A stretch of 64,000 nt of DNA from Diphasiastrum complanatum (GCA_029204225.1 CM055109.1:4965053-5029052); one strand, 5' to 3'. Counted from the stretch's first letter, positions 22,433 to 34,035 are shown. A program made the numbers and translations. The notes: generated by a model from the sequence alone, not told the origin.

Positions 22433-23583
22433 TCATGAAGCTTCTTTTGCTTTTGGCACCAACTTGAGGAACTCTCCCAATGAAATATTGATCTTGCTAG
22501 ACAAAATGTTCATGAGCAGTTCTGTTTGCAGTGCTTCCAGTTCATTCATCTTGAAGGGTTCTTCATGATGATGCAACTGGTCATTCATATCCGTATGTGA
22601 ATTTCTTGGTGGCTGCAATGGTGAAGAACGAATGTCTGTTGTCGCTTTAGCAGCTTTAAGCTCATCTTCTTCTTGCAGATGTTTAATCCACTACCTCATA
22701 TCCTTATATCTTCGTTTTTCTGCATGAAGATTTGGATAGACTCTTGATGTTGTTGGTGTATCGTTCAATGGTATAGAATCAGCCAGTACTGGATCCGCTA
22801 CTGGTTCTTTCTGCTTATGTGCTCTGGTGACCACCATCAAGGGTGCACTTGGTTTATTCTGAGTTGCTGGTCTTTGCTTGATTGTTATCAAATTTACAAG
22901 AGCTGTAGCTGGTGGTGGCTTCGGTCTTGCTGGACAGTCTTTATAGCAATGCCCATAACCACAATCACGATTGAATGGTACAAATTTTCCTTTATTTGGA
23001 CATTCTGCAACTCTGTGATTTTCTCCACATGCAAAGCATTCAAGTGGTGCTCTGGTCCAATTTCTAGAGGCTTGTTGTTGAGCGGCATCATAAATAGCAT
23101 ATTGTTCTGAAGATCCACCTTCTTGACCAGTACCATAGTTCTATTGCTCAACACTTATGTACGGTTCTGGTTCCATCACATTGGCAGGAGGAGCGGAGTG
23201 CTTTGGTGGGGCAAGTAAGGCTAAACGTTCCGGGTATCCAAGAGCTGACTGTCGCGGTCTAGCTGCTGGATTTCCTCCATACTGTGGTTCTCGATATCCC
23301 ATTTGGGCATACCGTTGCTGAGTTATCCGAGGATTGAAGTTGCAAAAAGCAGTCTCATGAACAGGCGAATTACACAAATAACACTGATTTCCATTTGTTT
23401 TTTCAGTTGAGGACACTCATTCACTGTGTGATTTCTTGTACAAAGTAGTCTGCCCTGCTGTATAGGGCAACATACTGATGCCACCTCAGAAATTTGCTTC
23501 CATGTGCTGGTCACATAGGATGTCAAAATCCAACATACAATCCTTTTTGTACATAATCTCACAGCTAATCTAGATCCATTCAT
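22433..23583 (-). pseudogene. Ty3/gypsy gag remnant with several zinc knuckles
   Basis: Minus-strand frames, joined across frameshifts, hold a run of Cys/His motifs. CTRNHTVNECP lies near 23440 and CYLCNSPVHETAFC near 23375. CFACGENHRVAEC lies near 23030 and DCGYGHCYKDC near 22950. Two match C-x2-C-x4/5-H-x4-C. After a Pro-rich stretch and a lysine-rich linker, the end reads NISLGEFLKLVPKAKE (about 22445), resembling the conserved ISLxELLxxSP block at the gag-protease border of Tat-like gypsy elements. The copy contains stops and is truncated before protease. Confidence 0.65.
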
Positions 23584-23599
23584 TTGTTGTAAATAGTCA

Positions 23600-24330
23600 C
23601 ATATTTTACAAAAATATATGTGTTTTTCAATAGTCTACATAAATACACGAAAATCTTAAATAGGTATCAGCTCGACAAACCTCGAATCAACAATCGTCGA
23701 AATTGTTCTGATTGACATTTGTAGAGCCCATCAAAACAGTCGAAGTTGTTATCGAGTTGACTATCAACTATCGATTTGACTGTTGATTGTCGATTCGACC
23801 ATTTGTTTTCACGCCTCTGTGGTTTTTGCAGAATCTCCAACACAAAGGATTCTGCCCAATAGCGACTGCTAACAGCACGTAGTGCCTTAATCCAAATTGT
23901 AAATCTATCCATTAAGCATTTTTGTAATTGTACTGCTACAATGTATAAATATTCAGTTGCACGTTAGTGTAAAAGGCTAATCTATGAATCCATGAATCAT
24001 ATAATGAATTGATAAGACATTCAGTTAGAGCGCAACTATTCAATCTTCCTCTCTATTTCCAAAGTATTGTTTCAGGAAGATCGCATAAGTGAATGCACAC
24101 AGACTGTACACATACGTTCGACTTAATCGAATCGTTTCTAGTAAACAAAGTCGTGTCTGTGCCCTATCAATTGCTTTATTTTCAGTTTTGTCTGATTCAT
24201 TGCATGTAGATAATATATAATTTGTAGGTTGTATTGTTCCTAAAACTTACAGTTAAATGTTGATTGTAATGATCTAGCTCGACTATCGTTTTGCATCTTT
24301 ATCGACTTTGTGTGTGTCTATGGAATCAGA
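23600..24330. other. LTR-like region, ends not defined
   Basis: Contains TATAAATA near 23943, preceded by a stretch unusually rich in TCGA/TCGAC (about 23660-23800). This recalls the TCGA-rich part of the copia LTR at 26355-26937. Possibly the 5' LTR of one of the neighbouring minus- or plus-strand remnants; no matching partner was found. Confidence 0.35.
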
Positions 24331-24339
24331 CCCCTCAAA

Positions 24340-24802
24340 TAGTGTTGATTGCAAAAATATTCAAAGTATGGTGATCTGTATACACTATAAATTGACCACC
24401 ATAAAGGTAATGCCACCAGGTTTGAAGTGCATATATCACAACAAATAACTCTTTATCTTGAGTTGTATAACGTACCTAAGGTCGAATGAGTTTCTTGCTC
24501 TCGAATGCTATTGGTCTATCTTATTGTAGAATAATTGCTCCTATCGTCAAATCTCTTGCGTTAGTTCTAACAACATAAGTTAAATACGGATCTGTGATAT
24601 GCAAAACAAGAGCTGAAACCACCAAACTTTTGAGCTTTTCAAAGCATTGGTTCAATTTTTCATTCCACTCAATAGACAGACTAGGTTGACAAATCTTCTT
24701 TTTCTTATTAACTCTGCCTCTTGCCAAACTATTAAGAATTGCTGCAGACTTATGAAAAAAATAATTGTAAAATTCACATAGTTTGAGAATGACCTTTAAC
24801 AA
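24340..24802 (-). pseudogene. Ty3/gypsy RT connection and RNase H fragment
   Basis: The minus strand reads FYNYFFHKSA (decayed YYRxFI block), then LKSLVVSALVLHITDP and TNARDLTIGAIILQ (TDAS-like RNase H start). After two stops it continues with RPIAFESKKL, YTTQDKELFVVIYALQTW and YTDHHTL. The order is that of gypsy RT thumb to RNase H. It lies upstream, in strand sense, of the gag remnant, so the two are not from one intact element. Confidence 0.85.
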
Positions 24803-24849
24803 CTAGTCTTATCTTGTATTTGAACATTCATCTTGCATGATATTTAAAT

Positions 24850-25690
24850 CTATACACTCATTTACTTCCAATAAGTTTCTTAGATATAGGGAGATCCAGA
24901 AGTTCCCAGTTGTTGCGCTTTTCAATGGATTCCATCTCGTCTTTCACAACCATTTTCCAAAATTTTCTCTCCCTCACTTTTTCAAACGTAGCAAGGTACA
25001 TGAGAATTCATAATTTTTGTCAGGAGAGAATAGTTTATTTGGAACCTTTCTAGAGGTCTTTGCACCCTCATGGATATTCTAATTTCTCTTTCTTGACTTA
25101 TAGAAGATACTTCTTTTTCACCCTCTTGTACCAACTTCTCATACCATTTCGGCACTTTATGTTCATTTGATATGCTCCTTGGTGAGTATGTGTCCCATGA
25201 ACAATCTTTTCTTTTCTTTTTCAACTTGTTTTCAATCGTGGAAATTCATCACAATTTGGCATTGTCATTGGTGCATCATCCATCATAACCTCATGATTAG
25301 ATAAATCATTTTGCTTTGCAGCCTCTCCATCCTCAATGGCTTCACTATCCAAACTTTCAAGATCTGGTATCAAGTTTTGAATCTGCTCCTTGGGGATTTG
25401 GCTGTTATGGTGTATAGAATTGAGTGAACTATCTTTTGATTCCACGTTCTTCACAAAAGTCATTGAATTCATTGAAATACACTCACCACCACTATATGAT
25501 CACAATATTTTCACATTTCTTCATTTTTGTGTCTCCACAATCGTAGTGAAAGATTTGAATCTTTCAAAAGCTTCTGACATTTTCTTTAGGAAACATATTC
25601 AAGATAGAGTAATTATTAATGAATGTCATAAAGTAGAAAGATCCTCTACTAGATATCATCTTCATGGCGCCACACAAGTCAATGAATAAG
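24850..25690 (-). pseudogene. Ty1/copia integrase core to RT-linker fragment
   Basis: The minus strand begins near 25690 with FIDLCGAMKMIS and GSFYFMTFINNYS (the copia HTDLCGP...RYFLTFIDDYS block), followed by RFKSFTTIVE. Then come the acidic linker (SLDSEAIEDGEAAKQ) and SWDTYSPRS. Towards 24900 there is ATFEKVRERKFWKMVVKDEM, SIEKRNNWELL and DLPISKKLIGSK, the RT start. A large part of the integrase C-terminus is missing between the first and second parts. Several stops; dead. Confidence 0.8.
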
Positions 25691-25716
25691 ATCTAACTTA
25701 TCCTTCAAAAATGTGA

Positions 25717-25775
25717 AATTTCACACGTATGGGACAACCCAAAAGTGTGATTGATCTCCTAAGATGTGGGTGATT
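25717..25775 (-). repeat. Fragment of the LTR-like repeat family (copy C)
   Basis: Matches the terminal 60 bp of copies at 3901-4305 and 27263-27665: CATCTTAGGAGATCA, then ACACTTTTGGGTTGTCCC, then the variant terminus CATACGTGTGAAATTTCACA. It sits directly next to the start of the copia integrase fragment. Confidence 0.65.
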
Positions 25776-25879
25776 TGACTTGTCGAATCGACTCACTTCA
25801 CCTCCCTCTTTCCAACAGTTTGTACATCTTCTGATGTACTTCGAGGTCTTCAACAATTGCCAACAAGGTTCGAATATAC

Positions 25880-26340
25880 GACTATTTTGATTTATATTGG
25901 ACAGGAGACTTAGACACCAAGAAGTCTACTTCTGGGTACTATTTCTACCTATCGTCTGCATCAATTTCCTAAAACAATAGAGAACAAAACTCAATCTCAC
26001 TATCCTCGATTGAAACCGAATATGTTGTAGCAACACAAGCAACTAAAGAAGTTATATGGTTGAGGCTTATTCTACAAGATCTGAACTTCAAACATAACAA
26101 ACTAACTACCATCTATTGCATTAATATTAGTTACATTCAACTTACTATCAATCCTAGATTTCATTATAGGACTAAACATATAGAAATTCAATTTCAATTT
26201 GTTTGAGAGAAAGTACACCTGAAAAATACAGAGTTGATTTACTATGACAAATAGTATGGTAGCTGATATCTTTACTAAGGCTTTGTCTAAATACGAACAT
26301 ATTCTGTTTAAGAAAATGTTAAATATGAAGATTATCTAAG
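25880..26340 (+). pseudogene. Ty1/copia RNase H end, linked to its 3' LTR
   Basis: The plus strand reads YWTGDLDTKKSTSGYYFYLS, SSIETEYVVATQATKEVIWL and FHYRTKHIEI. After a frameshift it continues with SMVADIFTKALSKYEHILFK. This is the canonical copia RNase H tail. The polypurine tract and a 583-bp LTR follow within 20 bp, so this is the 3' end of one element whose 5' part is lost. Stops are present. Confidence 0.9.
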
Positions 26341-26344
26341 TGTT

Positions 26345-26937
26345 TAAAGGGGAGTGTTGGAATTCCAATTCCACTTCAAATCCCATTCAACGCAGTTGCC
26401 TTTGTATTTGTTACAAGCTATTCTATTTAGGTATCCATGATAGAGTCCTGAACCTGGTTATTTATTTGGGAACCTGCTGCAGAAGAAGAACTTAATACAC
26501 TCAAGTTTGAGACAGGTTCGAACATGTCAAATGAATGCCAAAGAGTCACCTTGACTCAATAGTCGACAATGGCTTGACAAGACACTCGACTCGACATCGA
26601 CATTGACATTGACAATCCTTTGACGATCGATAGTCCACAAACCATCGAATCGACAATATTCGAGTGGCATTTGAACCAACTGTTACTCTTCACGTCTAAA
26701 GGACCAGACGTTACTACTATTGTACAAGACTTCATGCCCACCTCATTGTACAGTCAGCCCAAAGGCTAACGATCAATAGAGTAACAATGCGTTGTACATA
26801 TATACAAAGATCAGATCATATAGCAAAATACATACACACAGATGAGAGATGTATTAGTTGAGATGCCTAGCACTATCGAGCAGATCTAAACTGTTCCTCT
26901 AGGCTTGTAATGCTGATAAGTAAAAATTTTTACAACA
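26345..26937 (+). repeat. Polypurine tract (26345-26354) and copia 3' LTR (26355-26937)
   Basis: TAAAGGGGAG precedes TGTTGGAATTCC at 26355. The proposed LTR ends TACAACA at 26937, giving matched termini TGTTG...CAACA and a 583-bp LTR. A TATA-like CATATATACAAAG lies near 26796-26808. The U3 part has a string of TCGAC/TCGA motifs (about 26562-26660). No second LTR was found to compare. Confidence 0.75.
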
Positions 26938-27199
26938 AAGCTAGAGGTTAGTTAGGCAACCATGAGCTTAATCAAGGTAGATGGTGGCCCTACCTTGCCA
27001 TTAGTGCTAACAGATGTAACAAAAGGTAAGCACTAATAGATGTAATTTTATTGTCTGTCATCTTTAGTGAGAGCCTTTAATTATGGGTTTAGCCATCTCA
27101 TTATGGGTTTGTCTTCTTTCTTTGGAATCTCAATTGTACTTTTCTTCAATACTATTTTTTGCAAACATGCCAGTGCCATTTCAATTTCAAGAGATCCAA

Positions 27200-27262
27200 A
27201 GGATTTTGGCTTTGATTGTTAGCTTGGCGCCCAAAGTTTCTTTGGTCCCAAGTTCTAGCCCT
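27200..27262 (+). mobile_element. SINE fragment
   Basis: TTAGCTTGGCGCCCAAAGTT followed by TCTTTGGTCCCAAGTTCTAG matches bases about 20-65 of the SINE at 21281. The first 20 bases are replaced by unrelated sequence. It abuts the LTR-like repeat copy B, so it is a chimeric junction. Confidence 0.6.
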
Positions 27263-27665
27263 CCTTGGAAATTGAAAGGGGTCCAATCATGTTTCACTCC
27301 CCTTCACCCCTATTTGCTACTTATATGTGTCTTAGATCAATTCTATGGGAGTTTTTTTTGGAGTTAGTGAGTGTTTCTACATTTAGAGATATTTTTGCTT
27401 TCTCTCTCTCTATACGAGTTTTTGTACTTGGATTCTCTCTCTCTACTCGAGAGCAAGGCTTTATGACACTTAGTTTTTTCATCTCAAGTATCCCACACGC
27501 GTGAATGTACTTTTGTGGATGATATATGCATGTTACATTGTGCTCTTGCCTTAGATTTGTGAGATAGATCTTGGATTTCAATCTATGCTTGATCTTTGTG
27601 CAATCACCACATCTTAGGAGATCATAATCACACTTTTGGAGAGTCCCACACGTGTGAAATTCAAC
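27263..27665 (+). repeat. LTR-like repeat family, copy B
   Basis: Matches 3901-4305 in reverse orientation over its whole length. Landmarks are GGGGTCCAATCATGTTTCAC, TACTTATATGTG, a CT-rich leader, CTCGAGAGCAAGG, an internal CACACGCGTGAA, CTCTTGCCTTAGAT, CATCTTAGGAGATCA and the terminal CCCACACGTGTGAAATT. No coding region is attached. Confidence 0.65.
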
Positions 27666-27669
27666 AATG

Positions 27670-28205
27670 TTGGTGCTAACAACCTTCTTGTTTACCTTAC
27701 CTACCCCCCTTCTAACTGCAAGTAGGCCCTCTCTACCCTTTTGATTCTCTCCACATTTTGTCTCTCCTCCATTGGTTTGTTTGAATATAAAAATGTCTCT
27801 TTTGATTGGTCTACTTGTTTCAAGTTGCCACTATCAGCGCAACTTGTTTGGCAAAGAGTCCACGTACAAATAAGAAACTTGAGGGTGGTTTCATCATGTG
27901 TTTGGCAATTGTTGTGACAACAACAGACACTAGGGAAATACGTTTGGAGTTTTGGAGTTATTAGGTGAACGTGATTTTAGACTACACATGCATCTCATTC
28001 TCCTATGTCTACAAGGTATTGTCTCTACATTTTGCTTCTCTTGTAGTTGATTGGTTCACTAGAGTTGGAGTGCTCCTCAAAACTCAAGTTGCCAAGAAAT
28101 GGCGCCCGCCTTGGAAAACATGAACCCAATCACCCTTTTCTTAAGCTACGTTCCAATCATAAACCTCTATCACAATTTAGGGATGTGTGAGACAATCAAG
28201 TCTTG
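27670..28205. other. Intergenic, no gene recognised
   Basis: No supported frame and no defined repeat ends. Confidence 0.4.
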
Positions 28206-28210
28206 AAATG

Positions 28211-28362
28211 GGCCTCCATCAGGGGATAGTGTATTCCACACCATGAGAGGGTGGTGCGGTAGCCATCCATTGGTAGTGAGATGGTCGTACGGGTCACCCC
28301 ACCATTGGATGGCTGCTACACCTTCACTTGTTGGGAGTGTGGAATACATTGGGCCCTCCATC
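28211..28362. repeat. Imperfect foldback (MITE-like inverted repeat)
   Basis: The left arm 28211-28274 pairs with the right arm 28303-28362. Best-matched blocks are TGTATTCCACAC (28230-28241 with its complement 28337-28348) and AGCCATCCATTGG (with CCATTGGATGGCT at 28303-28315). The loop is about 30 bp. Outer parts match less well. It has no coding potential, and its size and shape fit a small foldback element. Confidence 0.7.
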
Positions 28363-28481
28363 GGTGCTTCAATATAGCAATGGGTTCTTTCCACCTCATG
28401 TGTTACATGCCCGCAACTCAACCAATTTCTTTTTAAACTCCACAACAATAGCAAGTCTCCTAACCCCCAAACTGAGACCGA

Positions 28482-28587
28482 CCTAAGGGTTAGGGCTTCT
28501 AAACACACCTAAGGGTTAGGGTTTCTGCTTCTCCTGGGCTTACCTTCGTATTCTGCACAAAAACCCTAATGCTAAGCCCTAAACCCT
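28482..28587. promoter_or_regulatory. Cluster of telo-box motifs
   Basis: GGGTTAGGGCTTCT (28487) and GGGTTAGGGTTTCT (28512) form a direct repeat with shared flanks (ACCTAAGGGTTAGGG). AAACCCTAAT (28560) and CCCTAAACC (28578) follow on the other strand. Plant telo-boxes (AAACCCTA) are common near starts of housekeeping genes, but I found no coding exon next to them, so this may be a lost promoter. Confidence 0.4.
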
Positions 28588-29699
28588 CTCGCAACTGATA
28601 CTTCGCTGGTGCAGGAGAAGTCTTGTCCCCATCGCTGGAGAAGTCTTGTCCATCGCTCAGCTTGCCATCATCCACAAAAATCTGCACTAGCCATTCTATT
28701 ACAAACAAATGTAGTTCGTAATTGAGTTAAAGCGATGAGCATGATAATGCATGTAGTTTCCAAGTTATCTGTAAAGGTGAGATCCCTTGTAAAAAGTTTA
28801 CAGAAATTGATTGTTTTTCAAAAGCATGAGTGGATTAAGATTTAAGTTTACAAACGAATGACTGTGAATCTTCGCTCACAGCTGAACGCTTTCGTTGTAT
28901 GCAGTGATTGCACTATGAGGTTGAAAAGCGCAGAGGCAAGGATTATGGGTCATTAAATTTCACAATTTAATGAAAACTAATGTTAGAGCAGGTTAGGGAT
29001 GCAACCATCATTAGCAAGGAGCTGGGTATGTCCATAACCGACATGTTGATGAGGTGTTTACCATTTATTGGAGAATGGTTCTACTTTTGGAAACATTATG
29101 CGTGATAACTGGTCTTCGATTACAGTGAAAAAACTGAAGATAGCTATCACAAAATAATACGATATCAATTAGCGTGCCTTTCATGCAGTAAGTAGGGCAG
29201 AATTTTTGGTGTTGATACGTGATTGTGGTAAATCGATTGAGGAACTTTTTTGAGAATTGCATCAATGCAAATCTGACTTAATTTTCTAAGATAGCAAAGA
29301 ATAGAAAATTTACAAGGTCATGAAATGAAAGGGGCCATTGCAGACTCCAAATGTCTTGTAATTTAGAACTCAAAATGGCTGTAATAGGTTTGAAAGTAGT
29401 GTTTTGTTGATTTTCATGCTAAATGCATATTTGATATTATTTCAAACAGAGTTTGGTTTTGGAATAGATGAGAGTTACTTGATGGTCACCTTGGCGACAA
29501 TATTTTATTTACAATAAAGCTTATTGTTATGGACACAATACATTTAGCTCTTTTCGTAGTACTGTTATTTGACATTATGGACCCAACAACTACTTGATTT
29601 GGATTGCAGATACCATTAGTTGCGGGGTCGGTGGTACTCATATTTAGTTTAGTATGGAGATGATGGAATACTACCCTCTAAAAATTTCCATTAAACTTA
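28588..29699. other. Intergenic, no gene recognised
   Basis: AT-rich, no convincing frame. The gypsy integrase begins to be readable at about 29700. Confidence 0.4.
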
Positions 29700-32600
29700 C
29701 TGTCCCGGTTGCTGACTATGCCGGAAGGTAGACCGTACAATTTAAATAGCCCATCTATAAACAACCTCGCTAACTCTGGAGCCCTAACGGTTGTTTTAGT
29801 CGGAATAAAGTGAGTTGTTTTGGTCAGACGGTCAACTGTGACCCATATTGCCCCTTTGGGTCTTAGGCAGGTTTACTATAAAATCCATGGAGATACTCTC
29901 CCACTTACTAGCTGGTATATCTCAGGACTGTAACAACCCTCCTGCCTTCAAACACTCTGCTTTATTAACCTGACATTTCTAGCAACTAGTTACATATTGT
30001 TGGACGTCCTTTTTTATACTGGGCCAGAAAAATTGCCTACGAAGAAGCTCATAGGTCTTTTGAATGCCTGGGTGCCCCGCACTAGGATTGTCATGACACT
30101 CATATAGGACCTGCTGCCTATAATCCTCTGAATTGGCTATCTCTATAGAGCAAGTACTCATCCTGAATGGAATATTGTTTCCATTTGAATCCTTGAAAGT
30201 TGAGTCAACTGACCCTCAACCACTGCAGTTTCCTTGGGTAAAACAGGCTCTGAGTCCTCAACGTCATCTGACGTATACTCGGACTCATCATCCTCAACGG
30301 GCTGGCACCAGCCCCGAAAACTGGTTCTGGAATCTGTAACTGTCTGTTCTGGACTGAGCTCCAGATTGTAGAGAAGTAAGCATCATGTTGGCACTTCCCT
30401 CTCAAGAACTCGAGTAACTCACTACGAATCTGAGTAAAACTCAGCTCGTTTATCATAGACATTCTACTAAGGGCATCTGCTAATGTGTTGAATTTCCCCC
30501 TTCTATATCTGATAGACATATCAAACTTTTGCATTAACTCAGCCCAACGAGCTTTCCGACCTCCGAGCTCAGGCTGATTGCAAAGGTATCTGAGGCTTTC
30601 ATGGTCTGTCAGGACCTCAAAGTTGGCACCATACAAATTATGCCTCCAAGTCTTAAGGGCATCTACTATGGAGAAGAGTTCCTAGGCACTATACCTAGTC
30701 TGCGCTAGGTATAGTGCAGACTAGGTATTTCATAGGCACTATACCTAGTCTGCGCTAGGTCAGGTTTTTTACTCTCGAACGCAACTGGTCGTCCATTCTG
30801 AGTTAGTACAACACCAACCGCAAAGTCGCTAGCATCTGTTTCGACCACAAATGGTTGATTGTGGTCGACGACTTTTAGAACTGGTGCAGTAGCTAAGGTT
30901 GTTTTGAGAGCATCAAAGCTCTCCTGCTGTTCGGACTCCCATTTGAACTCCTTTCCCTTTCCCTTAAGAAGATTTGTCATAGGAACTGCTATTTGAGCAT
31001 ATTCTTTGACAAATCGTCTGTAATATTCTGCCAAACTTAGAAAGATCTGTAGCTCTAAAATGTTCTGAGGTTTCAGCCAACTGAGTATCCTCGTTTTACT
31101 GTAGACGAGGATGTCATCTAAAAATACGACTACAAACTTATCTAAGTATGGTATGAGGACACTGTTCATCAAGGTCATAAAGGTAGCTGGAGCATTTGTG
31201 ATCCCAAATGGCATCACCTTAAACTCATAATGACCGTGACGAGTCCTATAAGCTGTTTTCGGGACATCTTCCGTTTTTATATGGACCTGATGAAATCCCG
31301 ATCTAAGGTCAATTTTACCGAAAAACTTAGCCCCGTCGAGCTGATCAAACAACTCGTCTGCCCGAGGCATTGGGTACTTATTCTTAATAGTGACCTTATT
31401 GAGGGCTCTGTACGCAAAGACATATAGACCCCTCTTTCTTTTTCACCAAAAGGACCGGTGATGCCCGCGGTGAACTACTAGTTTGAATTTGGCCTTTCCC
31501 AAGATAATCTGTTAACTGCCTAGTTATTTCTTCATCCTCTGTTTGGCTGACCCGATACGGAGGTTTAGAAATAGGTGTTGTACCTGGTACTAGGTTTATT
31601 ACATGATCTACATCTCTGCTAGGTGGTAAACCATGTGGTAAATCTTTGGGAAAAACATCTTTAAATTTAGACAATAAAGTTTCTAATTTATTTACTTGCT
31701 GCTGTAAAGAACTGGAAATAGAAACTTTTGGAATAAACTGAAGGTCACATAAGAATACCTGATGGTTGCTATTCCCGATTACCTGACAAAGTTCTGAACT
31801 GCAGACCATAGGACTGTTGGGAACATCATGCTCCCCCTGCAACTGGATCTCTCTGCCATTACTCTTAAAGCTGAGGGTGTTCTCTTGATAATTTATGTGG
31901 AGGGAAGGCCAATCTCTCCCGAGAAACAAGGTCTGTACGATCCAGGTGCATTATCTGAAAGCTAATTTCATCTTGATACTGAATATCAAGATTTGTGTTA
32001 CCTACCGTAGTTTCCCAAATTTTCTTGTCTTCACCCTTGGCTAAAGAAACTATGTACCTATGCTGACTAGGTACCTCTGGATGTTTGAGCTTCTTAACTA
32101 GGGTGTAGTTGATGAAATTATGGGTTGCCCCATCATCAACCATGACTCTTACTGACTGGTTGCCAATTTTACCATGCATACATACTAGGTCATGTGGCCC
32201 AAAGTTGAAGGTCTCGCTAGCATTGTAGAAGTTAATTGGCAACAATGTTCATGATCTTCATGAAACACTCTTATCTCGGAAGCTGCCGAGTCACTTGGAA
32301 AGCTTATAGTCTGAACAAGGTGAACTTGTTTTTTTTTCTTTCTTATCTTTTTTAATGAATGGCCCCTTGGGACACTGTCTGACTGTGTGACCCTTGCCCA
32401 TACACACAAAGCACAAACGTTCTTGTTTGGCTTTCTCAAAATCTTCTGGTTTTAAGGGCGCTGTATGAGTGATGGAGGTTTCTGAGGAGCTTCATTTTCA
32501 ACTTTATCTTCTTTCTTTCTTTTCAAAAATTTCTTTTTAATTTGAAAGTCTTTCTGAGTAGGCTGCTCAGGAAAGGATTGTTGTTTCGTCCTCCTACCCA

Positions 32601-33230
32601 CTGAATCGTCATAGATTTGAGATATCTGAGAGCTTGCTCTAAGGTAGCAGGCGGGTTTCTCTGGACCTCTGCTTTGTATTCATCTCAAAGCCCACGGACA
32701 AACCCTCTGACTTTCTGATAGTCATCCATATTCTTTATTTTTAATATGGCTTCTCGATGCTGCGAGACATAACTGTATTAAGGATTTGTCCATTACTGTT
32801 CTTTCCCAAGCTTCCCAGGCTCTATCAAGTTCATTTTCCGGTAGAAACTCTCTTAGGAAAGCCTCTTCAAAAGCCTTCCATGACTGGGGAGTCTGTCCGG
32901 TATCCTGGAGGTTTAACCACCACTTGTAGGCCAGGGGTCCTAAGGAAAGACCGGCCTCGATTGCTTGCAAATGGTCAGGGGTCTGTTTAAGAGCATGTAT
33001 GTTCTTCCATTTGCTGAGGAAGGTGTGTAGAATGTCTACATTTCTATCTTTCTCTTCCCCAATAAAAGTAGGAGGTTTTAAGTCTTTAAAGGCACTGGGA
33101 TGAGATCGAAGAGGCTCACCCGATGCTGATGGAAGTGGTGAAGGAGACGACTGAGAAGTGGAAAGGAGACTTCCTTTCGCGGAGCTCAAAAATAAACCTT
33201 TGAGCTCAGTGAACGAGTCTTCCACACTAG
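29700..33230 (-). pseudogene. Ty3/gypsy gag-pol remnant
   Basis: Minus-strand order: gag (about 33225-32450), with FKDLKPPTFIGEEKDRNVDI, LAYKWWLNLQDTGQ and LREFLPENE. Zinc knuckle CFVCMGKGHTVRQC near 32385. Aspartic protease near 32165 with VDDGATHNFI, where D-D-G replaces the usual D-S/T-G. RT (about 31780-31090) with [47 protein letters not shown] and the catalytic [12 protein letters not shown]. RNase H (about 30960-30440) with [22 protein letters not shown] and VLTDHESLRY. Integrase (about 30130-29700) with the zinc-binding CHDNPSAGHPG block, then MDFIVNLPKTQRG. About 90 residues between YSK and [13 protein letters not shown] are missing. RNase H carries a duplication/inversion scar at 30683-30760. 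The integrase core is truncated at about 29700 and no LTR was found. Many frameshifts; dead. Confidence 0.95.
30683..30760. repeat. Duplicated palindromic segment in RNase H
   Basis: The 28-bp unit starting TAGGCACTATACC occurs at 30683-30710 and 30733-30760. Between the copies is an inverted copy of part of the unit (CTAGGTATAGTG at 30705-30716 pairs with CACTATACCTAG at 30687-30698). In coding terms the [11 protein letters not shown] codons are repeated and inverted, breaking the frame. Confidence 0.9.
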
Positions 33231-34035
33231 ATAGCTCTGTCTTAGTACTGTACTTCCAAAGAGAAAAGCAAGAAACCCCTCAGTCTTTCCTCGGCTGCAC
33301 AATCTGTCTCCCCAATCTGCATGCAACAACTGAAGGTAATCCGGAAAGTCTGACTGCAACAAGATTCTTGAAGAAAACCTGTAGTTTTTCTGACTCAAGT
33401 TTCTTGCCCTTCCGGGTTTTTTTTGTGTTGCGACACGATGACGACTAATGATTGTAATGTGTCCGTTGCAGGAAGGAGGAAATCTTGCAGATCTGGGAGG
33501 CCAATTGGGACTACTTCTATCGACCCATCCATTTCATAGCCTACATGTTGGCCCCCCTTGTGGTGACTTCCAGATGTCCAGACGATGCAGAGCTCCACTT
33601 AGGATGGGTGGAGTACACTGAGCGTGTATAGCCCAGCCTAGGTACATATGTCCACCCACTTAGTCCTCTAGTCATATTTGTAGTCAATGACTGTGCATAC
33701 GACCAATGAATTTTGTGGACTGATGCGTGCTATGCTCCTTTAGCCAACAGGCCTGATGCTCAAGAACATAGAGCGACAACTGGTGAATTTCAAGCGGAGC
33801 CAAGGGCCAAGGGAGGATTAGCTGAGGTCCTACTAGGAGAGTACAAACTTTCTAGGAGGGCACACTATTTTCCCTCTTGTGACTAGTTTGGATACACTTT
33901 GGTGGCATGTCTAGAAGCTTCTATTATGGGGTTCTTTGTGGGAATAAATAGGCCCTATGTACATTCATTTTTGAGCTTATGGTTTGGTATTGCTTGGGCT
34001 CTTCGTGGGAGAACTCTTACCTTTGCTATTGCATG
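33231..34035. other. Upstream flank of the gypsy gag, no gene recognised
   Basis: Probably the untranslated leader of the gypsy element at first, but no primer-binding site or LTR end could be identified. Confidence 0.35.

Noticed and set aside
28482-28587. Interstitial telomeric array
   Set aside because: Only four dispersed motifs, not a tandem run of TTTAGGG.
28170-28708. Minus-strand frames over the foldback and telo-box region as genes
   Set aside because: The 112-codon frame is explained by the inverted repeat and its composition; no domain or splice structure.
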